A stretch of DNA of 64,000 bases from Semisulcospira habei. Its lineage: Eukaryota > Mollusca > Gastropoda > Semisulcospiridae. Below the pieces are notes generated by a model, which was given only the letters and a program-made list of their open reading frames with translations, did no database searches and was not told the origin of the DNA. Location of the stretch: the NCBI GenBank assembly GCA_036245525.1, contig BTPG01000006.1, positions 68,435,786 through 68,499,785 of the forward strand. Direction: 5' to 3'. The position numbers and the translations under genes were made by a program. Of the stretch, positions 49,145 to 61,358 are shown piece after piece (position 1 is the first letter of the stretch; the number at the start of each line of letters is the position of its first letter).

Positions 49145-50245
49145 CCTTTTGACAAAGTAAAGAGATGGCTTGTGCACCAGCAAAATCCATGTTTTCTCAA
49201 AATTTAATCAGTTTTCACACAGCTGTCAAACACCCGTGACCCTTGACCTTTATGATATCATAGAGTCAACTAAATTAGTATACATAGGCAGGTCTTATCA
49301 TCATCAACTACCTTTGTGCCAAATTGGATTGAAAAGTTTGCAAAACTGTTGATAATACATGTAACTACAATTCTTTGAACAAGAAAGGCAAAGCCATTAT
49401 GGCTCACGTGGACAACCGATATACTTATGTGTGAACTTTGTAACAATAAGTAAAAGGATGGGTTCCGCACCAGCAAAGTCCATGTTTTCTCTAAATGAAA
49501 AAGTATTTTTCACACATATGTACACCCCCCCCCCCACCTCCAGCACCCTTGACCTTTGCAATGAGTTGAGTAAATTAGTATGCACAGAAAGGTCTTATCA
49601 TCACCTACCTTTGTGCCAATTTTGATTAAAAAATTTGCAAAAATGTTGCTAATACCTAACATTTTATCAAAAATTGGCATTTTACACACATTTGCCAGCC
49701 TGTGATCCTTGACCTTTCTGAAGCGTTATCCAAAACAGTATGCATAGATAGGTCTTCCCATCAGGTATTTCCTTAGCAAGTTTGGGTTTAAAGTTGTGTT
49801 TGAGAAAAAAACATCTTTTGTCAAAATATGGCTATTTTGAACCTATTTCCTGAGCCGGCTCTTGTGACCCTTGACCTTACCGAGGGTTCAACCAAATTAG
49901 TATGCATAGAAAGGTCTTACCCTGAGATATCTTTGTACCAAGTTTGGGTTTGAAGTTGTGATTAGTATTTGAGAAAGAAATAAAGTATGTCAATATATAG
50001 CTATTTTTTACCTATTTCCTGAGCCCTGTGATCTTGACCTTTGTGAGAGGTCACTCAAATTGGTATGTTTGGAAAGGTCTTGCCACAAAGTATCCTTAGG
50101 CCAAGGTAGAAGACTGTGGCTTAAATAGTCTCCGAGAAAATGCCAACGTTAAAGTTTCAGCACGGACGAAGGCAGTTGGACGACGGACAGACTACCACTT
50201 GCTCAAAACATAGACTCACTTTTGCTTTGCACGTGAGCCAACAAC
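49145..50245. mobile_element. element of ~165-bp tandem units, copy 2
   Basis: Same units as 39540-42140. It has a repeated left part (GGCAAAGCCATTATGGCTCA at 49385) and the GACGGACAGAC, CACTTTTGCTTTGCACGTGA right end. It gives the empty site for the MITE found in copy 3 (TTAA at 49788-49791). Confidence 0.7.
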
Positions 50246-50347
50246 AACAACAACAAAAAAAAAAAACCCACAAAAAAACACAAAACAACTGAACGCGGTC
50301 TTTTCACTATCTGACCTCATGTAAACGCTGTAAAAATAAAATCTTAC

Positions 50348-50541
50348 CTTAAAATCCCTCTCAGCACCAGTGGGACTGTAAACAACGAACGTTCTTTGGT
50401 ATTCCTTTGCAGATATCCAAACGCACATGAGATTCTAGAACTATAAACAATGACTGCCAATGTGCTGCACACTTGAAGCCTCCTCGCCATGCTAACACGG
50501 GCATGTTGTCACGTAGTCAAATGCCGATCACTTTATATAAA
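50348..50541 (-). CDS. candidate first exon with TATA box (unproven)
   Basis: On the minus strand, a TATA box (complement of TTTATATAAA, 50532-50541) is followed 42 bases later by an ATG at 50490. 47 codons follow, beginning MARRLQVCSTLAVIVYSSRI, which looks like a signal peptide: positive residues, then a hydrophobic run. The open stretch ends at a consensus donor AAG|GTAAGA at 50348/50347. No matching downstream exon is recognised, the protein is unknown, and nothing else supports expression. Confidence 0.2.
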
Positions 50542-50548
50542 AGTTCTT

Positions 50549-51354
50549 AATTTTTCTGAGTCACACAGCAATAGAGAAGCACTCTTTGGTGTCATAGACT
50601 TTGCAGCATGAAGAATTCTGTACCCAAGCCAAAATAAACGTTTTACTTTCGACTGAGAAGTTTGCGCTGCACGAGCGGAATCATGGCTACGTCACTCTAC
50701 GGGAATGGGAATCCCGGCAAAACATGTATATTCAATGGTGTGACATAACCACAAGAGAAGGGGGCTTCCTCAACTGAATTTTTTCTAAAGAATGCACAGA
50801 GGAAAGAAAACAAATATGTTATTGGTCTCAGGGGGTACAATAGTTCCTTTGACCTCCCTCAGGCCTACAAGGGTCAGTGTAGTGAACCCTCCGTGACCCG
50901 GGCAATAACTTATGGGATACTAGCCTCACATATTTCTAAGGCACCCCTCCCCCTCCCCCCCTCCCCACACACACGCACGCACGCACACCCCCCCCCCCAC
51001 CCCTTCCCAACACACACATACTGTAGCCCCAAGGTCCCATTAATTTTTTTTTGGTCAAATGTTGGAGATGTTTCCTAACCACTGTACCAGCTGGATCGAT
51101 TGACCATGATTATTCAAAGGATAAGGATATATTCTAAGAACACATGAACGGTTCCATTCGACGACGTATTTGCTAAAGACGTAGATCTATGTGAATACGA
51201 CAAATCAATTACTGCCATGTTTTCACAGACAGATGTGCGTGTGCTGGTCTGTAATTTTGGAACTTGTGAAATCATAGACAAGCACATATTTTGATGTTTT
51301 GGAAATGATTTGGAGTTGTGTGAATGACAACAATTTAAATGTTTGCCAAAGGGG
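50549..51354. other. unassigned sequence
   Basis: A C-rich low-complexity stretch with CA/C runs at 50938-51020; otherwise nothing recognised. Sits between two 165-bp-unit elements. Confidence 0.4.
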
Positions 51355-52195
51355 AAAACAAGAAAGGCAAAGCCATTATGAATCACGTGTATGACCGATT
51401 TACATATGTGTGACCTAACATCTTTTGTCAAAATAAGGCTGTTTTGTAACCTATTTCCTGAGCTCTCGTGACCCTTGCCCTTTCTGAGGGATCAACCAAA
51501 TTAGTGTGCATGGAAAGGTCTTCCCATTAGGTATCTCTGTAGCAAGTTTGGGTTTAACTCATTCTACCCCAGACACACCACAGAAAGATGAGGATCGACC
51601 ATGATAGTTCAAGGGTGATGCCAGAATAACTTGGCGCCTATGGGCATTCTGGCATTGCCCTTGAATTATCATGGTCGATCTGTGTCCTGCACTGCAATGC
51701 AGTCTTCAGAGGACAACGGCAAAATTTGGGGACTTCGGTGATGGGGTAAAATGAGTTAAAGTTGTGAATAGTATTTGAGAGAAAAAAAAAAACATCTTTT
51801 GTCAAAATATGGCTATTTTGAACCTATTTCCTGAGCCGACTCTTGTGACCCTTGAGGGATCAACTAAATTAGTATGCATGGAAAGGTCTTACCCTCAGGT
51901 ATCCTTGTACCAAGTTTGGGTTTGAAGTTGTGAATAGTATTTGAGAAAAAAAGATGTCAGTATATAGTTATTTTTGACCTATTTCCTGAGCCCCTGTGAT
52001 TTTGACCTTTGTAAGAGGTCACTCAAAATGGTATGTTTAGAAAGGCCTCGCCACAAAGTATCCTTGGGCCAAGTTTGAAGAATGTGGCTTGAAAAGTCTC
52101 CGAGAAAATGCCAACATTAATGTTTACGACGGACGACGGATGGACGACTGCTGGCCCAAAACATACTCACTTTTGCTTCGCAGGTGAGCCAAAAT
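51355..52195. mobile_element. element of ~165-bp tandem units, copy 3, with MITE insertion
   Basis: Starts ACAAGAAAGGCAAAGCCATT and ends with GACGACGGATGGACGAC and CACTTTTGCTTCGCAGGTGA. Interrupted at 51558-51755 by a family-2 MITE. Confidence 0.7.
51558..51755. mobile_element. family-2 MITE with proven TTAA duplication
   Basis: Copy 2 of the host repeat reads TTTGGGTTTAAAGTTGTG. Here it reads TTTGGGTTTAA + CTCATTCTACCCC ... GGGGTAAAATGAG + TTAAAGTTGTG. So TTAA is present once without the element and twice with it. Hairpin arms TAGTTCAAGGGTGATGCCAG and complement; the right arm lacks ~18 bases near the loop. Confidence 0.85.
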
Positions 52196-52215
52196 TGTAC
52201 TTTCACATACGTACG

Positions 52216-52383
<168 letters not shown>

Positions 52384-52879
52384 GAGACAAAAGCCTCAAA
52401 GTGGGTTACCTACCATTTTATGTGAAAATGGGTTCCCGTATTTCTATTTATTCTAGGGGTCTTGAGTTGATGCGAAAGTTTAGAACTCACCTTATAACTA
52501 AGCTCTACAACGTAAAATAATATAGACATTTTCTAGAAACAGAGCCACTGGATGGAGAAAAAATGGGTTTCTACCAATAAAGTGGGTGCCTCTCACACAA
52601 AAACTGGCATTAAAGTGAAAATGGATCTCCTCTTCAAATCATTCATTTTAGCATGGACTATCTTAAGAAAATTAGGTGTCTGTAATAAGGTAAAGTTCAC
52701 GAAATATTTCATGCTTATTTTCCACATTTATTTGATTGTTGTCATTCTTTTTTCAACTTAATGTGTATTCCTTCTTTTTCCTGCATTAAAAATGAATGTC
52801 AAGCACAAATGACACAACACACAATGAACAAATACCTCATTAAACATACCTCTGGTCGATTTTATTATGATTGTTTGGC

Positions 52880-52955
52880 CGGAGGGGTTGTGGGAGGAGG
52901 TGGGGGGGGGGGTGAGGGGGGTGGGGGTGAGGGGCTGAGTGTGTGTGTGGGGGGG
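52880..52955. repeat. G-rich tract
   Basis: Same place in copy E as 47455-47490 in copy D; the runs differ in length. Confidence 0.85.
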
Positions 52956-53080
52956 GGGTCATCACTTTTGGTTTTATAGAGCTGCTGAATGCTCTCTTAT
53001 GAATGAAAGATTTTCATTATCAGTGCAATCAGTAGGTCATTTCAGATGCGTGCACCGAGTTGCACGTCGAACCACTCACA

Positions 53081-54942
53081 CTTAAAACGCTTTAGTGGAG
53101 AACCTCTCTCAGCCTTCGAACCTGTGCTAGAGGATGAGGTCAGAAAAGTGATCACAAACACTGCCCCCAAAACTTGTGAGTTAGACCCCATACCCACTCC
53201 CTTGTTGTACGAGTGCCTGGATGAAGTGTTGCCTGCCATTACACAAGTCATCAACAACTCTCTCTCCACTGGTATTTTTCCTGAAAGCTTCAAGACTGCA
53301 CTTGTGAAACCCCTATTGAAGAAACCATCTTTAGACCCAAATGTACTGAAAAACTATCGCCCAGTTTCCAATCTTACATTTCTATCAAAGATTCTTGAGA
53401 AAATTGTCCTTGTTCAAACTTTAAAGCATGTCAACTCTAATAGTCTGTTCAGTGTATTCCAGTCTGCATATCGTCCCCATCGTAGCACTGAAACAGCTTT
53501 GCTGAAGATATTCAATGACCTGCTTTGTGCTTTGGACGAGCGTAAGATCACAGTCCTTGCTTTGCTGGACCTGTCCAGTGCGTTCGACAATATTGACCAT
53601 GAAATTTTGCTGTGCCGTCTTCAATCTGTATTTGGCATTGAAGGCACAGTCTTGGCATGGTTTAGTTCATACCTGACTGAACGATCCCAGATTGTTTCTG
53701 TCGACGGCTGTCGTTCTGAGCCATCACCTCTTCGGTTTGGTGTACCCCAGGGCTCGGTCCTAGGACCTGTATTGTTCTTACTGTATGTTCAGCCCCTGTC
53801 CGACCTGATTTGTAGTCGCTCCATTTCCCATCATGCATTTGCAGATGATACGCAGATGTACAAAAGTGATACTGTCGAGCGAGCTGTGAATGCTGTCCAA
53901 AGTATAAGCCAGTGCATTGACCATGTCAAATCATGGATGACCACCAACAAACTGATGTTAAATGATGGCAAAACTGAAGCAATGTTGGTAGCTAATCCAA
54001 GATTATCTTCGTCCCTGCCTTTACCATCATCATTGTCTGTGGATGTAACACTCATTGGCTTCTCTGCGAGTGTGAGAAACCTGGGTGTTACACTTGACAG
54101 CGAGTTATCTATGTCACAGCATGTCAGTGCAGTGTGTAGATCAGCTTATCTGGAACTTCGTCGTATTAGTTCAGTTCGTCACCTGCTGACCGTGGAAGCC
54201 ACTAAAACACTAGTTTGTGCATTTGTGCTGTCCAAGCTAGATTATTGTAACTCTTTGCTTTGTGGCTGCCCTCAGTATCTCATTGATCGCCTCCAAAAAA
54301 TTCAGAACAATGCAGCCCGGCTTGTTGTGAGAGTCCGTAAGACTGAGCATGTCACACCCATCTTGAAGTCCCTTCACTGGCTACCTGTGTCCTCACGTAT
54401 TCAATACAAAGTTATGTCAATCTGTTTTAACTGCCTTTCAGGCACCAGCCCAGAATACTTGTCTTCTTTGCTGCATGTGTATACACCCTCTCGTGAGCTC
54501 CGCTCCTCTTCTGATAAACGGAAGTTGTGTGTACCTTCTGTCCAAACTAAAACATTTGGTCAGCGCACTTTTGTTTATCAAGCCCCAGTGTTATGGAATA
54601 CACTTCCTCTTGAGGTCAGAAACAGTGAGTCTGTCTCTGACTTCAAGAGGTCGTTGAAAACTCACCTCTTCAAGCTTTACTTTGAATAACTGCCAGTGTT
54701 TGATGCCTTAGTTGTAGTTCTGCAATCCTCCTTGTTTAGACTAAATGTTAATTAGAATATAAATTATTATGTATATATTGTTGTTTAGTTTATTGTAAAA
54801 GTGGTGTGTTCGGGCATTGTGCTTTGTTTGTTATGTGCATATGTCATTGTATTTTTATTTTTGTGTACAGATTGTAAAGCGCTTAGAGCTTTTGAGTAAG
54901 ATTAAGCGCTATATAAATACTCATTATTATTATATTATTATT
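53081..54942 (+). mobile_element. L2-like LINE, 5'-truncated, with intact RT frame
   Basis: Copy D reads CACTCACAAATACACATTTG (47611-47630); here CACTCACA and ACAAATACACATTTG are separated by 1.86 kb, with ACA as a possible tiny target repeat. The RT frame is open to the stop at 54689. The 3' end is GTAAAGCGCTTAGAG ... AAGCGCTATATAAATACTC and (ATT)n, typical of L2. The endonuclease is missing. Confidence 0.85.
53085..54689 (+). CDS. L2-like reverse transcriptase, C-terminal ~535 residues
   Basis: Open without any stop. Blocks in order: LLKKPSLDPNVLKNYRPVSN, LSKILEK, AYRPHRSTETALL, LALLDLSSAFDNIDHEILL, GVPQGSVLGPVLFLLYV, HAFADDTQMY (catalytic Asp pair), LGVTLDSELSMSQH, SKLDYCNSLLCG, LHWLPVSSRIQYKV, YTPSRELRSSSDKRKL and the end FKRSLKTHLFKLYFE. 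An ATG at 53046 is in the flanking DNA, so the frame is open upstream by chance. Lacking the endonuclease it is probably inactive. The intact frame suggests the insertion is recent. Confidence 0.8.
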   Translation, partial: KRFSGEPLSAFEPVLEDEVRKVITNTAPKTCELDPIPTPLLYECLDEVLPAITQVINNSLSTGIFPESFKTALVKPLLKKPSLDPNVLKNYRPVSNLTFLSKILEKIVLVQTLKHVNSNSLFSVFQSAYRPHRSTETALLKIFNDLLCALDERKITVLALLDLSSAFDNIDHEILLCRLQSVFGIEGTVLAWFSSYLTERSQIVSVDGCRSEPSPLRFGVPQGSVLGPVLFLLYVQPLSDLICSRSISHHAFADDTQMYKSDTVERAVNAVQSISQCIDHVKSWMTTNKLMLNDGKTEAMLVANPRLSSSLPLPSSLSVDVTLIGFSASVRNLGVTLDSELSMSQHVSAVCRSAYLELRRISSVRHLLTVEATKTLVCAFVLSKLDYCNSLLCGCPQYLIDRLQKIQNNAARLVVRVRKTEHVTPILKSLHWLPVSSRIQYKVMSICFNCLSGTSPEYLSSLLHVYTPSRELRSSSDKRKLCVPSVQTKTFGQRTFVYQAPVLWNTLPLEVRNSESVSDFKRSLKTHLFKLYFE

Positions 54943-55925
54943 ACAAATACACATTTGGAGTGCACCAGATGGATCCAGTTGGTCAAGTCCCACATTCCAC
55001 ACTATAGGACAGCTAAGAAAAGCAATCGCGGCGTTTATGGCGAGGTACAAGGTTTAAAACTTTGAAACTGTTGTTTTTAGAAGCGTGTCGGGCAAACGTT
55101 TTTATTAAAACTGTTTTAAAACCTCTTTTAACTCAACTTTTGTTAATGTTAAAAGTGTTTTAATATACAAGCGTGTAACTGTTGTGCATCTAAGCCAACG
55201 TATAGTGCTAGACATTTTTCCCATTGTCGCCTTCTCTCTTCGCTCAGCACTCGACTTTCCAGTCCTTCCCTCAAACGGGCAGCATTCACACAAACAATAC
55301 TTTACTATTACACCTTTTGGCAACATTAGGTTTCTTTCTCTGACCTAGCATTACATCCGGAAATGGCCCATCCAAGCCTGCACTCTTTTTACTGCAGCAG
55401 ACGACGCGCGTAACGACGCTGACTGTGTGACGTCATTTGCATTCAATCAATTTGTGCATACAATCCAAGAGGAGATGCAGCTAAAACGAAAGCATCCATA
55501 ACACCAAAAACCTACAAACAAAGCAACAGGTTGAACCAAAAGGTCGGGCAGGACACAAGACAACAGCAGATTTCCCCGAAGTGCACGTCCTATCTCACAC
55601 TGCGCACTCATACAGCAAGTTGCTGGCGCACAAATACTGACATTGCCCAAGAATCTTGACTTTTGCCACTTGACATCACCTCCCACCACATCACCCCGGA
55701 ACCACAACACAATGACTCAACAATTTTTCACAAAACAACCACACCCTCAAATAACAAACCTCATTTTGCAGAAACATGAACAATTTACTCCCTCACACAA
55801 CTAAAAGACCCCCCCCCCCCCCTCCTCTTTCGTATCTCTCCGTCTCACTTCGGCTCACCCACGCAGTCGACCAATCAGGTATGGATGGTAACGAAAGTTA
55901 CCCATTTTAGCGGTTTTGTGTGCAC

Positions 55926-55938
55926 GCACACACGCACA

Positions 55939-56025
<87 letters not shown>

Positions 56026-56055
56026 ACACACACACAACACACACACACACACACT
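55926..56055. repeat. (CA)n microsatellite
   Basis: CA array with a few CG/TA interruptions, following the right end of copy E. Confidence 0.95.
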
Positions 56056-56342
56056 CGCATACGCGCAATAATTACATAGACATAGGTATAAAAATTCCAT
56101 GCTAGCAGACAAAATACTGGATGAATACAGAGCAAAATAAAAGAAAGAACCGTGTTAAGAAACATTTATTTAAAATAAAAACAATTAAAAATACAACATA
56201 TAAATTGTATAAATCGCGCACATGGTATGCGCGTAGATGCGCGAATGCGTGCGTGTGCAATCTGCCATATTATGACAGACCACGCATATACACACACACA
56301 CGATCACACCCCCACACGCACGAACGCACGCACGCACGCACG

Positions 56343-57686
<1,344 letters not shown>

Positions 57687-57905
57687 GGGAGCAAACTAGG
57701 TCTTGTAGACCAACCGATTCATAATACATTTTTGCAGAAAATGACACTGTCCTTCGTAGCGACCAGCCCTCTAGCAACCTTTTGCAAAATGATGGTCTAA
57801 GGGAAGCAACTACTTCGATAGCTGCACACTGTTGCACGATTACTTCCCATAGACCGAACGTCCAATTTCTCGTTATCACTTGCACATCAACTGTCCCCTA
57901 ACTCG

Positions 57906-58470
57906 TATAGGTCGTTTGCCATTGGAGCGCACAACGCTTCTCGCAAATATCTCCGAAAAAAAAAATTCTTTACCAAATTTAGAACAAACATCATTCAGCG
58001 ACAGCTGACTTAATACGATTTACTTTTAAGAAACTCGAGCAATGTGTCAGTTTTGCTGTACAGTCGCACAAATTAATTCGGAATTTTTCATAACTGAAAT
58101 ATCTGATTTTACATTCTTAAATGTGCCCCAGATATATTAAGACCAGTATTATAAAGATCAATTTTCACGTGAATTGGCCAAGATTTCAAACATCAAACAG
58201 CGCAGACAGACACGAAGTCTGCATGCTTGACCAACATATTGAAATCTGCCGGGGCTCTGTCTAGGGTATTGAAAATGGCTTCTTCTAGTCTTATCACCAC
58301 ATTTTTACGATTGTAGAGCAAAATGGACAAATCATAGGAGTTAGGTAAAAATATTCCATATGATGTCAATTGACACTAAATGATGTTTGTTCTTAAATGG
58401 TACAGAAAAATCTTTCTGTGCGGAGATATTTGGCAAAAACATTGTGCGCTACGATGTCAAACGGCCTGTA
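57906..58470. mobile_element. TIR element TATAGGTCGTTTG, copy 2 (uninterrupted)
   Basis: The left end TATAGGTCGTTTGCCATTGG, AGCGCACAAC and AAATATCTCCG is inverted at the right: GGAGATATTTGGC, TTGTGCGCTACGATGTCAAA, CGGCCTGTA. TIR of ~48 bases, total 565 bases, no ORF. Shows what 30606-31353 looked like before the MITE entered it. Confidence 0.75.
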
Positions 58471-58598
58471 TTAGCCAGCTCTCTCCATATAAACGTGGAC
58501 ACACTTCTTCTGACGTCTGAATAGACGTTGTTAAAAATCTTAAGTAGGTCGATATTGCAGGTGGAGCAAAAGCCAGGACAACAAATTTTTCCCGCGCT

Positions 58599-58814
58599 TT
58601 TGACCCCTTCCCTGTCAACGGAGAAGCATTTTGTTTGTGAAATCTGGGTTCACTGAAAGACCCAAAGCCACAACCGTCCAAAGAACTTGGACACAAAGTG
58701 GTCTCAGCAAGAGGCATAGATCCTCATGAGCCCCCGCAGTCGCGGGGGCTCATGAGGATCTATGCCTCTTGCAGTTATATGGCGTTCATATTTTCTCGGC
58801 AGCGAAGGGGTTAA
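58599..58814. mobile_element. family-1 MITE, best-preserved hairpin
   Basis: Left end TTGACCCCTTCCCTGTC, right end GGCAGCGAAGGGGTTAA. The hairpin 58707-58773 is perfect in both arms, with CGCAGTCGCG at the tip. Confidence 0.85.
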
Positions 58815-59455
58815 TCCATTGTTTTCGTGCAATTTTGACTTGCCTTTCCGATTTAAAAGAAAAGTCGTCTGTATGAGGGGGTTTCATCAGAATCTACGCT
58901 TATTGTTGATTGGGAGGCACGCACACGCCTCAGTCGCCAGTCTGAACTGAAAACCTCGTCAGAGCAGCTCTACTACAAAACATGCTCAGCACGAGCAACT
59001 AGTCAGCGAGGAAGCAGCCATAATTATCAGTACAATCAGAACGACACCCTGACAGACAACGATTCATTTTCGTGAATGATTGTGTCTTTCGCAGAATATC
59101 TCAGCCAGCATGAGTACCAGTGAAAAGAACTTTGCAGAACCTTTCGTTGAAATAAATGTACGCAGGCAGATGTCAGATTTTTTTTTTTGCGAGTTGTGAG
59201 CCAGAAAATGCTGTATTCAACACCCCTCCCCCCTCATCCCCCACCTCCGATCCTCCCCCCCCCCTCCCAGTACCCCTGCGTCTGTGACAGACACAAGTAA
59301 GTAGAGTATTTTCTTGGGACATCCGCCAGGTCTTTCTCGAAGTGCCGGACTTCACTGTGTACCGCGCACAAAAGCCTTAGACCCAAAAATTATCGGAATA
59401 GTTGTATTTCATCTTTTGCTTTTTATTGTTGCTGAATACATAGGCCTGTCCCACT
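58815..59455. other. unassigned sequence
   Basis: No coding signal. Short T and C homopolymers at 59179-59188 and 59253-59268. Nothing recognised. Confidence 0.4.
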
Positions 59456-59461
59456 ACAGCT

Positions 59462-59705
59462 AAAAATAAAAACCCAACACCCCCCAAAACAACAACAACA
59501 ACAACAACAAAAAACAACAAAAACACACAAAAAACAAAAACAAAAAAACAACAACAAACAAACAAACAAACAAGCAAACAAACAACAACAAAAAACAACA
59601 ACAAACTAACAAAAAACAACAAAAACAAACACAAAACAACAACAACACACAAAACAACAACAACAAACGAACCAAACCCAACCAAACCCATCCAAACCAA
59701 ACCAA
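59462..59705. repeat. A/C simple repeat ((CAA)n, (CAAA)n)
   Basis: CAACAA, AAACAAAC and AACCAAAC words throughout. Produces spurious Val/Phe/Cys-rich frames on the other strand. Confidence 0.9.
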
Positions 59706-59968
59706 AACAGTCGGGCCGCAGTCGACTCGCACGACTTTTTGCAAACTGAAATCACTGACTCCACGCTGCTAATGTCAATAGCAAACCGCCAAATGGCAAA
59801 GTACAGTTTGTTCAATCGTAACCAGGGCCCTTATCAGATCTCAGTCATAAACACTGCATTAATTGCTTCAGTCCTGACAATTATTGCAGCTGCGGGATTA
59901 ATAAGCTCATTTGTTGACTTGCCCGAAAAATCTGACCTAGCTTTACTAGGGACATGGATTCAGTGGCT

Positions 59969-60058
59969 GGGGGCGGGGGGGGGGGGGGGGGGGGGGGAGG
60001 GGGGGGGGGGGGAGGGGAGGGCGTGGGGGGGGGGGGGGGGGGGGGGGAGGGGGGAGGG
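59969..60058. repeat. long G tract
   Basis: ~90 bases, almost all G, with A, T or C every 8-25 bases. Strong G-quadruplex candidate; also a likely assembly trouble spot. Confidence 0.95.
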
Positions 60059-60096
60059 TAACGTATGTGTGTCTTTTCGAGCGTAGAGATGGGATT

Positions 60097-60319
60097 TTAA
60101 GCCGTTCGCTGCCATATGACGCAGTAGACTGTCAAGTTTCTGCAATCTTCGTCGATTCAGCGCCAAAATACCCCAGCTGTATACTAGGAACATGGATTCA
60201 AAGTGGTGTCAGCAAGAGGCATAGATCCTCATGAGCCCCCGCAACTGCGGGGGCTCATGAGGATCTATACCTCTTGCAGTTTGGTGGTGTTCACATTTTC
60301 TCGGCACTGAACGAGTTAA
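60097..60319. mobile_element. family-1 MITE with TTAA at both ends
   Basis: TTAAGCCGTTCGCTGCC at the left and GGCACTGAACGAGTTAA at the right. Hairpin 60212-60278 is perfect except one pair. Confidence 0.8.
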
Positions 60320-60329
60320 CGCGCGCTCT

Positions 60330-60487
60330 TGATGATTAAATGCGTGCTGTGCACACCGATGCGGACAGGCACCGTGCACAGCTCTGTATGGAACGAGGAA
60401 AATCCCCAACCATTCCAGTCCACCAGGAGATCGAACCCGGGAGATTCGCGCTGCCTAGCAGACAAGTGCCACCGCAGAGCTATGTCC
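60330..60487 (-). mobile_element. tRNA-derived SINE
   Basis: The minus strand reads TAGCTCTGCGGTGGCACTTG (A-box-like), then CCCGGGTTCGATCTCCTGG (B box) about 40 bases on, as in a tRNA-derived pol III promoter. The body follows to about 60330. It is not a functional tRNA: no acceptor pairing or clear anticodon arm was found. A C homopolymer (60489-60507) lies just outside its 5' end. Confidence 0.65.
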
Positions 60488-60599
60488 CTCCCCCCCCCCC
60501 CCCCCCATGTCAGTCAAACCTGTGAAGGCGGCCACCTGCATAAAACGAACGACTGTCTAGGTAGACCGCCCATTTTTGGTTCCATTGTCCTCTTTCCAT

Positions 60600-61358
60600 T
60601 ACTTAGATGCTTCTTTGTCTGGAGACCGTCTGCCCTAAGGTGATATGTCCCTTGCGTGGTCGTCTAGGTCGTAAGTGTCACCGTCTGGGCAGTGGGCAGA
60701 TGTTCACATCTGCACGGGACATAGACGACCCCGGCCCCCACGAGTCCCCTGCTGCCTTGCAGGCTTGGCCGCTTGGCTGCGGAAAGGCTAAGGGAGGAAA
60801 CCCCTGACATCAAAGCCCCCGTGTCTCCGGGGAAGGCTTTTGAGCCAGAGACTAAGACAAGGACAGTCTGATATAAAACCTACGACCCGAGGACCTCGAT
60901 GCCACCGTCCCAGCTTGCTAGGCCATGGCAAACGAACCAAGGGTTTAAAGGGTGGGGCCAGTACTGCACACACTGCACTCCACCAAAAAGCTCCACCGCG
61001 CAGGCTTTAGGAAACGCCCACGGACTATGACACTGAACTTTCCAAGTCCTGTAGCGATGGGCAAGGGGCAAAACGGCAGGTGAAAGATGTCACTGGAAGC
61101 CGCAGTCTCAAACCTGCATGCAGGCGGTTCAGGATATTGGTCGCCTGATGTTGACCTGGGGATGACAACGTCACTCGGCACACCCTGAACGACCAAGCAG
61201 CCTTCTCTAGGGACAGCACTGCTTGCTCCACACGGAGAGGGGCCTAGAAAAGGTGGCCTAACCAAAGCTTATCCCCTCGTAACCCAGTTGGCTAGCCGCG
61301 GTCAACGGGCATCTTCTCATGCGGTCAGAAAACAAGAAAAAACAATGGATCCACTCTC
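60600..61358 (+). mobile_element. 5' UTR of endonuclease-RT LINE
   Basis: ~750 bases without a long plus frame, directly before the endonuclease start. GC content and tone match the LINE and differ from the AT-rich neighbourhood. The exact 5' end is not determined. Confidence 0.5.

Noticed and set aside
58707..58773. GC-rich perfect hairpin resembling a bacterial terminator
   Set aside because: Part of a dispersed TTAA MITE, no T run after it and no bacterial gene before it.
59377..59815. Val/Phe/Cys-rich hydrophobic minus frames that look like membrane proteins
   Set aside because: Translation of the A/C simple repeat; composition alone mimics membrane segments.
60330..60487. tRNA gene on the minus strand
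   Set aside because: A and B boxes are present, but acceptor, anticodon and D arms do not pair properly; a SINE fits better.
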